Part shown: one piece after another, positions 1 to 9,849 of the stretch
Layout: each line of letters begins with the position of its first letter
Numbering within the stretch: position 1 is the first letter of the stretch
Source of the DNA: Longimicrobiales bacterium
GTDB taxonomy: Bacteria > Gemmatimonadota > Gemmatimonadetes > Longimicrobiales > Gaopeijiaceae
Length of the DNA: 64,000 bases
Direction: 5' to 3'
NCBI GenBank assembly: GCA_958296005.1
Contig: CATQHQ010000002.1
Span: 924,501 to 988,500 of the forward strand
Program-made: the position numbers and the translations under genes
The notes under the pieces: model-generated
Seen by the model: only the letters and a program-made list of their open reading frames with translations
Database searches by the model: none
What the model was told of the DNA's origin: nothing

Positions 1-702
1 GGGGCCGGAACCGTCGAGTTCCTCTACCACGGCGGCGAGTTCTTCTTTCTGGAGATGAACACCCGCCTCCAGGTCGAGCACCCGGTCACCGAGATGATCA
101 CCGGCGCCGACTTGGTGGAGTGGCAGTTCCGCGTGGCGTCGGGAGAGCCCCTGCCTCTTCGACAGGAAGAGGTTCCACTTCACGGGCACGCGATCGAGTG
201 CCGGATCACCAGCGAGTCGCCGTTCGAGGGGTTCCTGCCGGCCACGGGCGTGGTGCGCGAACTGACTCTCCCTGGGGGACCCGGCGTCCGCTGGGACGGA
301 GGAATCGCCGTGGGTGCCGAGATCGGCCTCCACTACGACCCGTTGCTGGGCAAGCTGGTGGCCCATGGGCGGGATCGGGCCGCAGCCGTTCGCCGCATGA
401 TCGGCGCCCTCGCGGAGCTCCGGATCGGGGGCGTGTCCACCAGCGCGCCACTGCTGGCCCGCGTTCTGGACGAGCCCGACTTCCTCGCCGGTCGCCTGTC
501 CACCAGCTACCTGGACGACCATGCGGAGCTCTTCGAGGACGACCTGTCCGAGAGTCGGCGGGACGCTCTTCTGGTTGCCGCTGCGCTTCTGGAGCACCGG
601 CGGCGGCGCGAGCGGCGCGTTCGTCGCATCACCCGGGAGGCGCGGCCGTTCGCGGCTTGGCGGCGCTCGCTCCTCTTCGGCACGGCGCCGGCGACTCCGT
701 GA
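1..702 (+). CDS. Acetyl/propionyl-CoA carboxylase, biotin carboxylase subunit (5' truncated)
   Basis: This is the C-terminal part of a biotin carboxylase, which uses ATP and bicarbonate to carboxylate the biotin of a carrier protein. The reading frame is open from base 1, so the start lies outside the window. The visible part begins just before the diagnostic motif [16 protein letters not shown], which carries the conserved Glu, Asn and Arg of the ATP-grasp active site. It continues into the biotin carboxylase C-terminal domain (GHAIECRI, then [13 protein letters not shown]). The stop overlaps the GTG start of the biotin carrier gene by four bases, and methylmalonyl-CoA mutase follows. That order suggests a propionyl-CoA carboxylase feeding the methylmalonyl-CoA pathway, but the acyl-CoA specificity cannot be read from this subunit. 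The family call is firm. Confidence 0.93.
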   Translation, partial: GAGTVEFLYHGGEFFFLEMNTRLQVEHPVTEMITGADLVEWQFRVASGEPLPLRQEEVPLHGHAIECRITSESPFEGFLPATGVVRELTLPGGPGVRWDGGIAVGAEIGLHYDPLLGKLVAHGRDRAAAVRRMIGALAELRIGGVSTSAPLLARVLDEPDFLAGRLSTSYLDDHAELFEDDLSESRRDALLVAAALLEHRRRRERRVRRITREARPFAAWRRSLLFGTAPATP

Positions 703-1228
703 CCGGCGGCGAGACCCGCTACGCGGTCGCTCTTTCCGGGAAGCAGCACGAGGTCGTGATCGGCCCCGGCGACGCCGTGACGGTGGACGGCCGCAGGTAC
801 GAGGCTTCCCTGGCGTCGGCGGGCGCCGCCGCCGGCCACTCGCTGCTGATGAACGGCGCATCCCACGACCTGCTGGCCCGCCACGCCGGCCCCGGCGCTT
901 GGGAGATCGAGGCGGACGGCCGCGCCTTCGCCGTCGAGGTGCTGGACGAGCGAGCGGCTGCGGTGCGGCGGCTCTCCGGGGCGGCCAAGGGTCCTCGCTC
1001 CGTCCCGTCCCTCAAGGCGCCGATGCCGGGGCTGGTGGTCCGCATAACGGTGGCTCCGGGCGAGACCGTGGCGGCAGGCGACCGGGTGGCGATCATCGAG
1101 GCGATGAAGATGGAGAACGAGCTGCGGGCGGCGGCCGACGCCTGCGTGGCCAAGGTGCTGGTGTCGCCGGGACAGGCGGTCGAGAAGGACCAAGTGCTCG
1201 TCGAGTTCGCGAACCAGGCAGCAGCCCC

Positions 1229-1232
<4 letters not shown>
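699..1232 (+). CDS. Biotin carboxyl carrier domain protein
   Basis: A protein of about 177 residues carries a C-terminal biotinyl domain. The motif EAMKMENEL contains the lysine that is biotinylated by BirA, and it is preceded by the usual APMPGLV hairpin. The N-terminal 100 residues resemble the linker region between the carboxylase and biotinyl domains of propionyl-CoA carboxylase alpha chains, so here the alpha chain appears split into two genes. I chose the GTG start because it overlaps the upstream TGA in a GTGA junction, a pattern seen repeatedly in this window, and because homology to the family begins soon after it. The stop overlaps the ATG of the mutase gene as ATGA, which implies translational coupling of all three genes. 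Confidence 0.9.
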
Positions 1233-2788
<1,556 letters not shown>

Positions 2789-2815
2789 CGGATAGCTCCG
2801 GCGTTACCTTCACTC

Positions 2816-3271
2816 ATGCCCACCTACGAGTACCGATGCCCAGACTGCGGTCGGGACTTCGAGCGCTTCCAACGGATGAGCGACCTGCCGGGTGCACCGT
2901 GTCCCGACTGCGGCCAAGCCGCCGAGCGCCTGATCTCCGCAGGAGGCGGGCTCCTCTTCAAGGGGGACGGGTTCTACATCACCGACTACCGCTCCGACGC
3001 CTACAAGGACAAGGTGAAGCAGGACGCGGGCGGTGAAAAAACGCAGAATGGCGGAAGCGAAAAGGAAGCCGCCTCCGCTTCTGGCGGCGTCGAGCGCGGA
3101 GGCAACGCATCCGAAGGCGCACGGAACAAGGACGCTAGGCGCGGCAACGACAAGCCCAAGCGCGGCGAAGCCGGGAGCAAGAGCTCCAGCGACGCGGGTT
3201 CGGGCCGCTCCAGTTCGGCCGGCGCCAGCCAGCCCAAAGGCAAGGACGGCGGGGAGCGCCGGGGCGGCTAG
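2816..3271 (+). CDS. FmdB-type zinc-ribbon protein with disordered tail
   Basis: The first 40 residues form a classic FmdB/CxxC regulatory zinc ribbon. It starts MPTYEYRCPDCG and has a second CPDCG knuckle, giving four cysteines for one zinc ion. A short conserved segment around FYITDYRS follows. The remaining 90 or so residues are a hydrophilic, low-complexity tail rich in Gly, Ser, Lys and Glu, probably disordered. FmdB-family proteins are widespread and their role is not well defined; some were linked to regulation of amidase or formamidase operons. It sits 27 bases after the mutase gene and 24 bases before argS, so it is probably co-transcribed. Family assignment is good and function is unknown. 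Confidence 0.85.
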   Translation: MPTYEYRCPDCGRDFERFQRMSDLPGAPCPDCGQAAERLISAGGGLLFKGDGFYITDYRSDAYKDKVKQDAGGEKTQNGGSEKEAASASGGVERGGNASEGARNKDARRGNDKPKRGEAGSKSSSDAGSGRSSSAGASQPKGKDGGERRGG

Positions 3272-3295
3272 CCCCCCGCGCGCCGACAGCGCCAG

Positions 3296-5050
3296 ATGAG
3301 CTCGTCGCCGGAGCAGCAGGTCGCCCGCGCCGTTCAGGCCGCGGTTGCGGAGCTGGGCGTGCCGGACGTCGGCGTCCGCCTGGAGCGGCCCAAGGACCCG
3401 GCTCACGGGGACTGGGCGTCGAACATCGCGCTGACGCTGGCGTCTCGCCTGCGACGTCCGCCCCGGGAGATCGCCGCGGAGCTGGCGGAACGGCTGGGCG
3501 CCCTGGACGGCGTGGCCGCGATCGAGGTTGCGGGCCCCGGCTTCCTGAACTTCCGCCTGGACGCGGCGGCGGCCGGCAGCGCCCTTCGACGCATCCTCGC
3601 CCAAGACGCCGGCTATGGCCGCAGCGACCAAGGACAGGGGCGGCGGATCATGGTCGAGTTCGTCTCCGCCAACCCGACGGGTCCTCTCCACTTGGGGCAC
3701 GGGCGCCAAGCGGCGCTGGGCGACGCGATCGCCAACCTGCTGGAGTGGACGGGATGGATCGTCCACCGGGAGTTCTACTTCAACGACGCCGGGCGCCAGA
3801 TGGACCGGCTGGCCGCCAGCGTCCGCGCCCGCTGCCTTCAGGCCCTGGGCGTGGACGAGCCCGTGCCCGAGGACGGCTACCACGGCGAATACGTCGCGGA
3901 GATCGCACGGGCACTGCTGGAGGAGGTCCGCCAAGCGCCCGCCGCCGAAACCCACTCGGACGCCGCGAGCGTGCCGCCCCTGGACGCGATGCGTCGCTTC
4001 GCCGTGGCGCGCCTTCGCAAGGAGCAGGAGATGGACCTGGAGGCGTTCAAGGTCCGTTTCGACCAGTTCTACTCCGAGACCAGCTTGTACGACGAAGGCC
4101 GGGTGGAAGCCACGGTCCGCGCCTTGAACGACACCGACCTTACCTACCGACAGGACGGGGCGCTCTGGCTTCGCACCACCAGCTTCGGCGACCAGAAGGA
4201 TCGGGTCATGCTCAAGAGCGACGGGTCGCCCACCTACTTCTTGCCCGACGTGGCCTACCACCTCTCGAAGTGGGAGCGGGGCTTCCGCCATGTGGTCAAC
4301 GTGCAGGGCGCGGACCACCACAGCACGGTGGACCGCGTCCGCGCCGGACTTCAGGCACTGGGCCGGCCTAGCGGATACCCCGAGTACGTCCTGCACCAGA
4401 TGGTCACGGTGGAGCGCGGCGGCCAGGAGGTTCGCTTCTCGAAGCGCGCCGGATCGTACGCGACTCTGGCCGATCTGGTGGCGGAGACCGGTGCCGGCGT
4501 GGCCCGCTACTTCTTCCTGATGCGACGTCCAGAGGCCCACCTGACCTTCGACTTGGACATGGCCCTGGACCCGTCCGACAAGAACCCGGTCTACAAGGTG
4601 CAGTACGCCCACGCCCGCCTGTGCAGGCTCTTGGCCTTGGACCGAGAACAAGACTGGGGTCCGGCCGCCCCGGCCGGCCGCCCCTCGGAGCACGCCCGTG
4701 CGGAGCTGTCGCGCCTGACCCATCCCCTGGAACGCGAGCTGGCCGGTCAGCTGGCCGAGTTCCCCGGCTTCGTTACGCGAGCGGCGACGAGCCGGGCGCC
4801 CCATCTCGTGTGCGGCTACCTGGAGAAGACGGCCGGCCTAGTGAACTCGTGGTACCAGGCGGGCCACCCGTCGCGCCGCCCCGACCTGGCCGCTCTGGTG
4901 CGCGACGAGCCGGTACGCACGGCCCGTCTGGCCCTCGTCCAGGCGGCCCGCATCGTGCTCCGCAACGGCTTGACGGTGCTCGGCGTGCCCGCGCCCTCGC
5001 GGATGCACCGCGACGCAGACGCCCCGCCAGCCGGCGGAGGGAGCGCCTAG
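3296..5050 (+). CDS. argS: Arginine--tRNA ligase
   Basis: This 584-residue class I aminoacyl-tRNA synthetase charges tRNA-Arg with arginine in the cytoplasm. The N-terminal Arg-tRNA-synthetase-specific domain (about residues 1-90) is followed by the catalytic Rossmann fold with VEFVSANPTGPLHLGHGRQ, whose HLGH is the HIGH motif. The KMSKS-equivalent is RFSKRAGSY. A DALR anticodon-binding domain closes the protein. The length is normal for a bacterial ArgS. The ATG lies 24 bases after the FmdB gene, and the stop is only a few bases before the next start, so the gene is embedded in the same operon. Assignment is secure. Confidence 0.97.
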   Translation: MSSSPEQQVARAVQAAVAELGVPDVGVRLERPKDPAHGDWASNIALTLASRLRRPPREIAAELAERLGALDGVAAIEVAGPGFLNFRLDAAAAGSALRRILAQDAGYGRSDQGQGRRIMVEFVSANPTGPLHLGHGRQAALGDAIANLLEWTGWIVHREFYFNDAGRQMDRLAASVRARCLQALGVDEPVPEDGYHGEYVAEIARALLEEVRQAPAAETHSDAASVPPLDAMRRFAVARLRKEQEMDLEAFKVRFDQFYSETSLYDEGRVEATVRALNDTDLTYRQDGALWLRTTSFGDQKDRVMLKSDGSPTYFLPDVAYHLSKWERGFRHVVNVQGADHHSTVDRVRAGLQALGRPSGYPEYVLHQMVTVERGGQEVRFSKRAGSYATLADLVAETGAGVARYFFLMRRPEAHLTFDLDMALDPSDKNPVYKVQYAHARLCRLLALDREQDWGPAAPAGRPSEHARAELSRLTHPLERELAGQLAEFPGFVTRAATSRAPHLVCGYLEKTAGLVNSWYQAGHPSRRPDLAALVRDEPVRTARLALVQAARIVLRNGLTVLGVPAPSRMHRDADAPPAGGGSA

Positions 5051-5054
5051 CCCC

Positions 5055-5978
5055 GTGTCGGTGCTCGTCGTGGGGAGCGTTGCGCTGGACACGGTGGAGA
5101 CCTCCGCCGGACGGGCCGACAGGGTGATCGGCGGCTCCGCGGTCTTCTTCGGCGCGTCCGCTTCCCGCTTCACCGACGTTCGCGTGGTGGCGGTGGTGGG
5201 AGACGACTACCCCCTCGGCGAGCTCCGCTTTCTGGAGGACGCCGGCGTGGACCTGCGGGGACTGGAGCAGACGGCCGGCGAGAGCTTCTTCTGGGCCGGA
5301 CGCTACCGGGACGACTTCGCCGTTCGCGACACCCTGGAGACGCGCCTGGGCGTCTTCGGCGCCTTCGATCCCGTGGTGCCGGAGGCGTACCGCGACTCCG
5401 AGACCGTCTTCCTGGGAAATATCGACCCCGTGCTGCAACTTCGGGTGCTGGACCAGATCGCCTCCCCCCGGCTGGTGGCCGCCGACACGATGAACTTCTG
5501 GATCAGCGGCGCCCGCGACGCCCTGCTGCGTCTCCTCTCCCGCCTGGACGTGCTGCTCGTGAACGACGAGGAGGCGTTCCAGCTCTCCGGCCAGCCGGAT
5601 GTTGCCCTGGCGGCCGCGTGGATACGCGAGCAGGGGCCGGAGCTCGTCGTCGTCAAGCTGGGGGAGCGAGGGGCCGCGATCTTCGCCGACGACTGGTCGT
5701 TCGACTGTCCCAGTCATCCGGTGGCGCAGGTCATGGACCCGACCGGGGCCGGCGACGCCTTCGCCGGAGGGTTCGTCGGCCATCTGGACCGGGCGCTGGC
5801 TGGCCCCGGCGGACGCGCAGCCCTCAAGAGCGCGATGGCCTACGGAGCGGCGATGGGGTCGTTCGCCGTGGAGGCGTTCTCGGCGGACCGCTTCCGCGAC
5901 CTCCGTGCCGGCGAGGTCGAAGCGAGGTTCCGGGCCGTTCGCGACCGCCGCGCGGTTCCCACTGGAGCGCGCTCGTGA
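5055..5978 (+). CDS. PfkB-family carbohydrate/nucleoside kinase
   Basis: This 307-residue ribokinase-like kinase phosphorylates a small sugar or nucleoside with ATP. The N-terminal GGSAVFFGASASR glycine motif and the C-terminal signature DPTGAGDAFAGGF, which contains the catalytic Asp and anion hole, are both present, so it is expected to be active. It starts with GTG four bases after argS and its stop overlaps purM as GTGA. Co-location with purM hints at a nucleoside or ribose substrate, but this is inference only. The substrate cannot be assigned from the sequence, and no lid-domain feature that would settle it is visible. Confidence 0.85.
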   Translation: MSVLVVGSVALDTVETSAGRADRVIGGSAVFFGASASRFTDVRVVAVVGDDYPLGELRFLEDAGVDLRGLEQTAGESFFWAGRYRDDFAVRDTLETRLGVFGAFDPVVPEAYRDSETVFLGNIDPVLQLRVLDQIASPRLVAADTMNFWISGARDALLRLLSRLDVLLVNDEEAFQLSGQPDVALAAAWIREQGPELVVVKLGERGAAIFADDWSFDCPSHPVAQVMDPTGAGDAFAGGFVGHLDRALAGPGGRAALKSAMAYGAAMGSFAVEAFSADRFRDLRAGEVEARFRAVRDRRAVPTGARS

Positions 5979-7003
5979 GCAGTGGCGACCTCACCTACCG
6001 GGCCGCGGGCGTGGACTTGGACGCCGCCGAGCGCGCCAAGCGTGCGATCGGACCGATGCTCGACGCCACACGAGACGCCAACACCCTGTCGGAGCTGGGC
6101 GCCTTCGGCGGGCTGTACGCCTTGCCGCCGGGCGTGGACGCGCCCGTGCTGGTCGCCAGCGCCGACGGGGTGGGGACCAAGCTCAAGGTCGCGTTTGCCG
6201 CAGGCCTCCACGACACGGTGGGACAAGACCTGGTCAACCACTGCGTCAACGACGTTCTGGTGCAAGGCGCCCGTCCCCTCTTCTTCCTCGACTACCTGGC
6301 GACGGGGAAGATCGAAGACGGCGTCGTGCCCGAAATCGTCTCCGGCGTCGCCCGAGCCTGCCGCGAGAACGGCTGCGCGCTGCTGGGCGGCGAGACGGCC
6401 GAGATGCCCGACTTCTACGCCCGCGGCGAGTACGACCTGGCGGGGTTCGTGGTGGGCATGGCGGAGCGCGACCGCCTGATCGACGGCACCCGGGTCGAGC
6501 CCGGCGACCGCCTGCTGGCCCTCCCGGCGTCGGGCCTTCACACCAACGGCTTTACCCTGGCTCGCAGGGTCGTCTTCGAGCGGATGGGCCTCCAACCCGA
6601 CGACCCCTTCCCGGGCGAGGGCGCCACCGTCGCCGACGTCCTCCTGCGGGTGCACCGATCGTACCTGAGTGCTGTCGCGCCCCTGCTGGACGGCGGCCGA
6701 GTCAAGGCGATGGCCCATGTGACCGGGGGCGGGATCGAAGGCAACCTTCCCCGAGCGTTGCCGGCGGGAACGGGTGCCCGGATCGACTGCCGTTCCTGGC
6801 CGATCCCCAACGTATTCCAGGTCCTGGCGGAGGGCGGTGGCGTGAAGAAGCGCGAGATGTTCCGCGTCTTCAACATGGGCGTGGGCATGATCCTCGTCGC
6901 GTCTCCCGACGACGCGAACGATCTTCTGGCGGTGCTGGGCGAAGGCGCGTGGGCGCTGGGCCAAGTGACGTCGACCCCGGGCGTGGAGCTGGAGGCCCTG
7001 TGA
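5975..7003 (+). CDS. purM: Phosphoribosylformylglycinamidine cyclo-ligase (AIR synthetase)
   Basis: At 342 residues this is PurM, which closes the imidazole ring in purine synthesis by converting FGAM to AIR with ATP. Conserved segments include ASADGVGTKLKVA, the NHCVNDVLVQGARPLFFLDY region, LGGETAEMPDFY and the GGGIEGNLPRAL block of the C-terminal domain. The GTG start overlaps the preceding kinase stop in a GTGA junction, and homology begins within the first 15 residues (YRAAGVDLDAAE), so the start is well supported. The stop likewise overlaps the next gene. No other pur genes are in the window, so the purine pathway is dispersed in this genome. Confidence 0.96.
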   Translation: MSSGDLTYRAAGVDLDAAERAKRAIGPMLDATRDANTLSELGAFGGLYALPPGVDAPVLVASADGVGTKLKVAFAAGLHDTVGQDLVNHCVNDVLVQGARPLFFLDYLATGKIEDGVVPEIVSGVARACRENGCALLGGETAEMPDFYARGEYDLAGFVVGMAERDRLIDGTRVEPGDRLLALPASGLHTNGFTLARRVVFERMGLQPDDPFPGEGATVADVLLRVHRSYLSAVAPLLDGGRVKAMAHVTGGGIEGNLPRALPAGTGARIDCRSWPIPNVFQVLAEGGGVKKREMFRVFNMGVGMILVASPDDANDLLAVLGEGAWALGQVTSTPGVELEAL

Positions 7004-8019
7004 CGGCCGCTCCCGCGATCCTCGGCCGGCCCCACGCCCTGGCGCTGTGCGCGGCTCTTCCTTTGATGGCGCCCCTCTCGGCGTCGGGCCAACGCGCACT
7101 CCTTCCCAAGAGTAGCGCCCAGGGCGTGACGGAGCTGGCGGACCAGTGCGGCACCGCGGCACCGGCGCTCGGAGTTCCGTGCCGCGAGCTCGCCCTGGCC
7201 GCGATGGCGGTGCAGCAAGGCGTCGGCTTGGCTGGGAGCCTGGGCAGCGACATCCCGGGCACCCCCAGCACCGTGGGACGGCGGCTCGGGCGCGTTCCCC
7301 GGATCAGCTTCTCGCTCTCGGCGCTGGGAGTTCGGACGGGCATGCCCCGGGTCGCGGGCCAGTCCGCCGAAGAACTGAGGGAGCAGCAAAGCTTCTCGCT
7401 CTTGGGACTGCGGGCCGGCGCCGCCGCCGGAGTTCTGGACGGCTTTCGGCTCATGCCCAACCTGGGCGGCGTCCTCTCCCTCGACCTGGTGGCCAGCTAC
7501 TCCTATGTCGGCCTGCCCCCGGACGCCGGCTTCCAAGGGTCGTCGCACGGCTTCGGCGCCGGAGCCCGGATCGGGCTCGTGCGGGAGTCCTTCGTGCTGC
7601 CGGGCGTCTCGCTGTCGGCGACCCGGCGCTGGCACGGCGACGTCCGGGTGGGATCGATAGAAAACGGGGACCCGGCGGAGGTCGCCACGGAGTTGACCGT
7701 CTCCTCGCTGCGGGCCACGGCGGGGAAGAACTGGTTCGTGGTCGGCGTTTTGGCGGGCGCCGGCTGGGATCGCTACGAAGGGGATGCGCGGATCGCCCTC
7801 GATCCGGGGAGCGGCAGCCCGGCGTCGGCCGATCGTCGAGTACGCTCGGACCGGCTGCTCTACTTCGGCGCGGCTTGGTTCAGCTTCCTGATCTCTCAGC
7901 TTTCCGTCGAAGTGGGGATCGCCGAGGGCGTGGACGACCCGTTCTCCGACCGGCGAACCGCGTTCGACCCCGCCCAGCGCCGGTGGTTCGCATCCGCGGC
8001 GTTCCGGGTCACCCTTTGA
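7000..8019 (+). CDS. Secreted protein, probable outer-membrane barrel, unknown function
   Basis: I do not recognise a named family. The 339-residue product has an N-terminal hydrophobic stretch (residues 10-30, ending near ASGQR) that fits a Sec signal peptide. Alternating hydrophobic and polar strands with many Gly and aromatic residues follow (for example SFSLSALGVRTG, VASYSYVGLP, LLYFGAAWFSFLI). The last residue but two is Phe/Val-like (FRVTL), which suits a beta-barrel assembly signal. The GTG start overlaps purM (GTGA) and the stop overlaps ribD (TTGA), so an envelope gene is translationally coupled between two housekeeping genes. The barrel prediction is inference from composition only. 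Confidence 0.6.
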   Translation: MTAAPAILGRPHALALCAALPLMAPLSASGQRALLPKSSAQGVTELADQCGTAAPALGVPCRELALAAMAVQQGVGLAGSLGSDIPGTPSTVGRRLGRVPRISFSLSALGVRTGMPRVAGQSAEELREQQSFSLLGLRAGAAAGVLDGFRLMPNLGGVLSLDLVASYSYVGLPPDAGFQGSSHGFGAGARIGLVRESFVLPGVSLSATRRWHGDVRVGSIENGDPAEVATELTVSSLRATAGKNWFVVGVLAGAGWDRYEGDARIALDPGSGSPASADRRVRSDRLLYFGAAWFSFLISQLSVEVGIAEGVDDPFSDRRTAFDPAQRRWFASAAFRVTL

Positions 8020-9167
8020 CGACCGGCGACCGGCAGCTGCTGGCCCGCGCCGTCGAACTCGGGCGAAGGGGCTGGGGACGAGTTCACCCCAACCCGATGG
8101 TGGGCGCCGTCGTCGCTCGGGACGACGAGATCCTGGCCGAAGGCTGGCACGAGGAGTTCGGCGGTCCCCACGCCGAAGCCGTAGCCCTGGCCAAGGCGGC
8201 GGATGCCCGAGGCGCCACTCTCTACTCCAGCCTGGAGCCGTGCGCCCACCAGGGAAAGACTCCGCCGTGCACTGAAGCGATCCGCAAGGCGGGCGTCGCC
8301 AGAGTGGTGTACTGGGCGGCGGACCCCGGCCCCGACTCCGGCGGCGGGGGCGCTTGGCTGCGGAGCCACGGCGTTCAAGTGGATGGACCTTGCGGCGACC
8401 CCGGGACGTGGGCGGCGGAGAACCCGGCGTTCTTCCACGCCGCGACTTCGGACCGCCCGTTCGTGGCGGTCAAGTTGGCGGCGAGCCTGGACGGACGGAT
8501 CGCCCCGGCGGGAGGCAGGCGGGTCTGGCTGACGGGGGAGGAGGCCCGGCGGGAGGTACACCGCCTCCGGGCCGGGTTCGGCGCCGTCATGGTGGGCACC
8601 GGGACGTGGAAGGCCGACGATCCGCACCTCACGCCACGAGGACCCGTCTCCCCCCGGACGCCCCCCCTGCGGGTTCTGCTGGATCGCCAAGGCGAGCTCC
8701 CGGCCGAGGCCCGAGCGCTGGACGGCCGTCTCGGTCGGCCTCCCCTCCTGCTCACCGCCCCCGGCCAAGCGTCCAGCCTGCAGGCGCGACTGGGCGAACG
8801 AGCCGAAGTCGTGGAGGTGCCGTTGGCCCGCTCCCACCAGACCACTCCGCCGGATCGTTCCCCACATCCCCGCCTGGACTTGGGCGCCGCCCTCCAGGCC
8901 CTTGCCCGCCGCGGCGTGGACAGCGTGCTCTGCGAGGGCGGCGGTCGCCTAGCCGCCTCTCTCCTCTCAGCGCGGTTGGCGGACCGTCTCTACTACTTCG
9001 TCGCCCCCGTTCTGCTGGGCGCCGACGCGGTTCCCGCCTTCTCGCTGAACGGCCGAGCCAGCGCAGGCGTCCCGGACCCCTCCCGGATCCTTCGAGGATG
9101 GAGTGCCCGGCTGGCCCCGACCCGCTTCGGCGCCGACACGTTGATCGTTCTGGATCGGGAGGGCTGA
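8016..9167 (+). CDS. ribD: Riboflavin biosynthesis bifunctional deaminase/reductase
   Basis: RibD deaminates and then reduces the pyrimidine made from GTP in riboflavin synthesis. The N-terminal cytidine-deaminase-like domain has the zinc-binding HAEAVAL motif and the LEPCAHQGKTPPC motif. The C-terminal reductase domain (from about residue 145, VAVKLAASLDGRI) has the NADPH-binding GTGTWKADDPHLT segment and ends near ADTLIVLD. Length is about 383 residues, typical for the fused enzyme. The best start is TTG at 8016, which overlaps the upstream TGA by four bases. Homology starts at once (LLARAVELGRRG), and no ATG or GTG lies closer. It heads the rib cluster, with ribE one base downstream. Confidence 0.94.
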   Translation: MTTGDRQLLARAVELGRRGWGRVHPNPMVGAVVARDDEILAEGWHEEFGGPHAEAVALAKAADARGATLYSSLEPCAHQGKTPPCTEAIRKAGVARVVYWAADPGPDSGGGGAWLRSHGVQVDGPCGDPGTWAAENPAFFHAATSDRPFVAVKLAASLDGRIAPAGGRRVWLTGEEARREVHRLRAGFGAVMVGTGTWKADDPHLTPRGPVSPRTPPLRVLLDRQGELPAEARALDGRLGRPPLLLTAPGQASSLQARLGERAEVVEVPLARSHQTTPPDRSPHPRLDLGAALQALARRGVDSVLCEGGGRLAASLLSARLADRLYYFVAPVLLGADAVPAFSLNGRASAGVPDPSRILRGWSARLAPTRFGADTLIVLDREG

Positions 9168-9168
9168 C

Positions 9169-9831
9169 GTGTTCACCGGCATCGTCGAGTCCGTGGGCAC
9201 GATCGCCCAGGTCCAAGAGACGGAGGGCGGCCGAACCCTCGTCGTCGAGGCCGCCTTCGCCGCCGAGTTGGCGCCCGGCCAATCCGTTGCGGTGGACGGC
9301 GCCTGCCTCACCGTGCGCTCGCTGCACACCCACGTCCGTGGGCCGGCGATCGAGACGCCTTCTGCCGCGCCGCAAGGGTTCGCCGTCGAGGCCGGCCCGT
9401 CCACGCTGGAGCGCACCGTCGCCGGCGACTACCGCCCAGGCGCCCGGGTCAACCTGGAACGGGGAGTCCGCGCCGGGGACCGCTTGGACGGCCATCTCGT
9501 CCAGGGCCACGTGGACGGAACCGGCGCCCTGCTGGCCAGCGAGACGCGAGGGCTCGCTCGCTTCATGACCTTTCGACTTCCCGAGGAGGTGTTCGCCACC
9601 ACCGTCCTCCACGGCTCGATCGCGATCAACGGCGTCAGCCTAACGGTCAACGAACTCGGCCCCGGGGCGGCTTGCCAAGTCGCCGTCGTGCCTTATACGT
9701 GGGAGCACACCAACTTCCCGGCGCTCGCGCCCGGCGACCCCGTGAACGTCGAGGCGGACCTTGTTGGCAAGTACGTCCAGCGCATCCTCCGCACTCGGCC
9801 CATCCTCCCATCCCGGGACCCGAACCCGTAG
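9169..9831 (+). CDS. ribE: Riboflavin synthase, alpha chain
   Basis: This 220-residue enzyme dismutates two molecules of dimethyl-ribityllumazine into riboflavin and the pyrimidine precursor. It shows the usual internal duplication of lumazine-binding domains. The first begins MFTGIVESVGTI and the second begins after the linker with LDGHLVQGHVDG and contains SIAINGVSLTVNE. The GTG start is one base after the ribD stop. The position between ribD and ribBA matches riboflavin operons in many bacteria. No FMN riboswitch precedes the cluster because ribD overlaps its upstream gene. Confidence 0.95.
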   Translation: MFTGIVESVGTIAQVQETEGGRTLVVEAAFAAELAPGQSVAVDGACLTVRSLHTHVRGPAIETPSAAPQGFAVEAGPSTLERTVAGDYRPGARVNLERGVRAGDRLDGHLVQGHVDGTGALLASETRGLARFMTFRLPEEVFATTVLHGSIAINGVSLTVNELGPGAACQVAVVPYTWEHTNFPALAPGDPVNVEADLVGKYVQRILRTRPILPSRDPNP

Positions 9832-9849
9832 CTGAGGGGCTCGCCTCCC

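Noticed and set aside
7900-8016. FMN riboswitch before ribD
   Set aside because: ribD overlaps the upstream coding gene and no conserved RFN-element sequence is seen.
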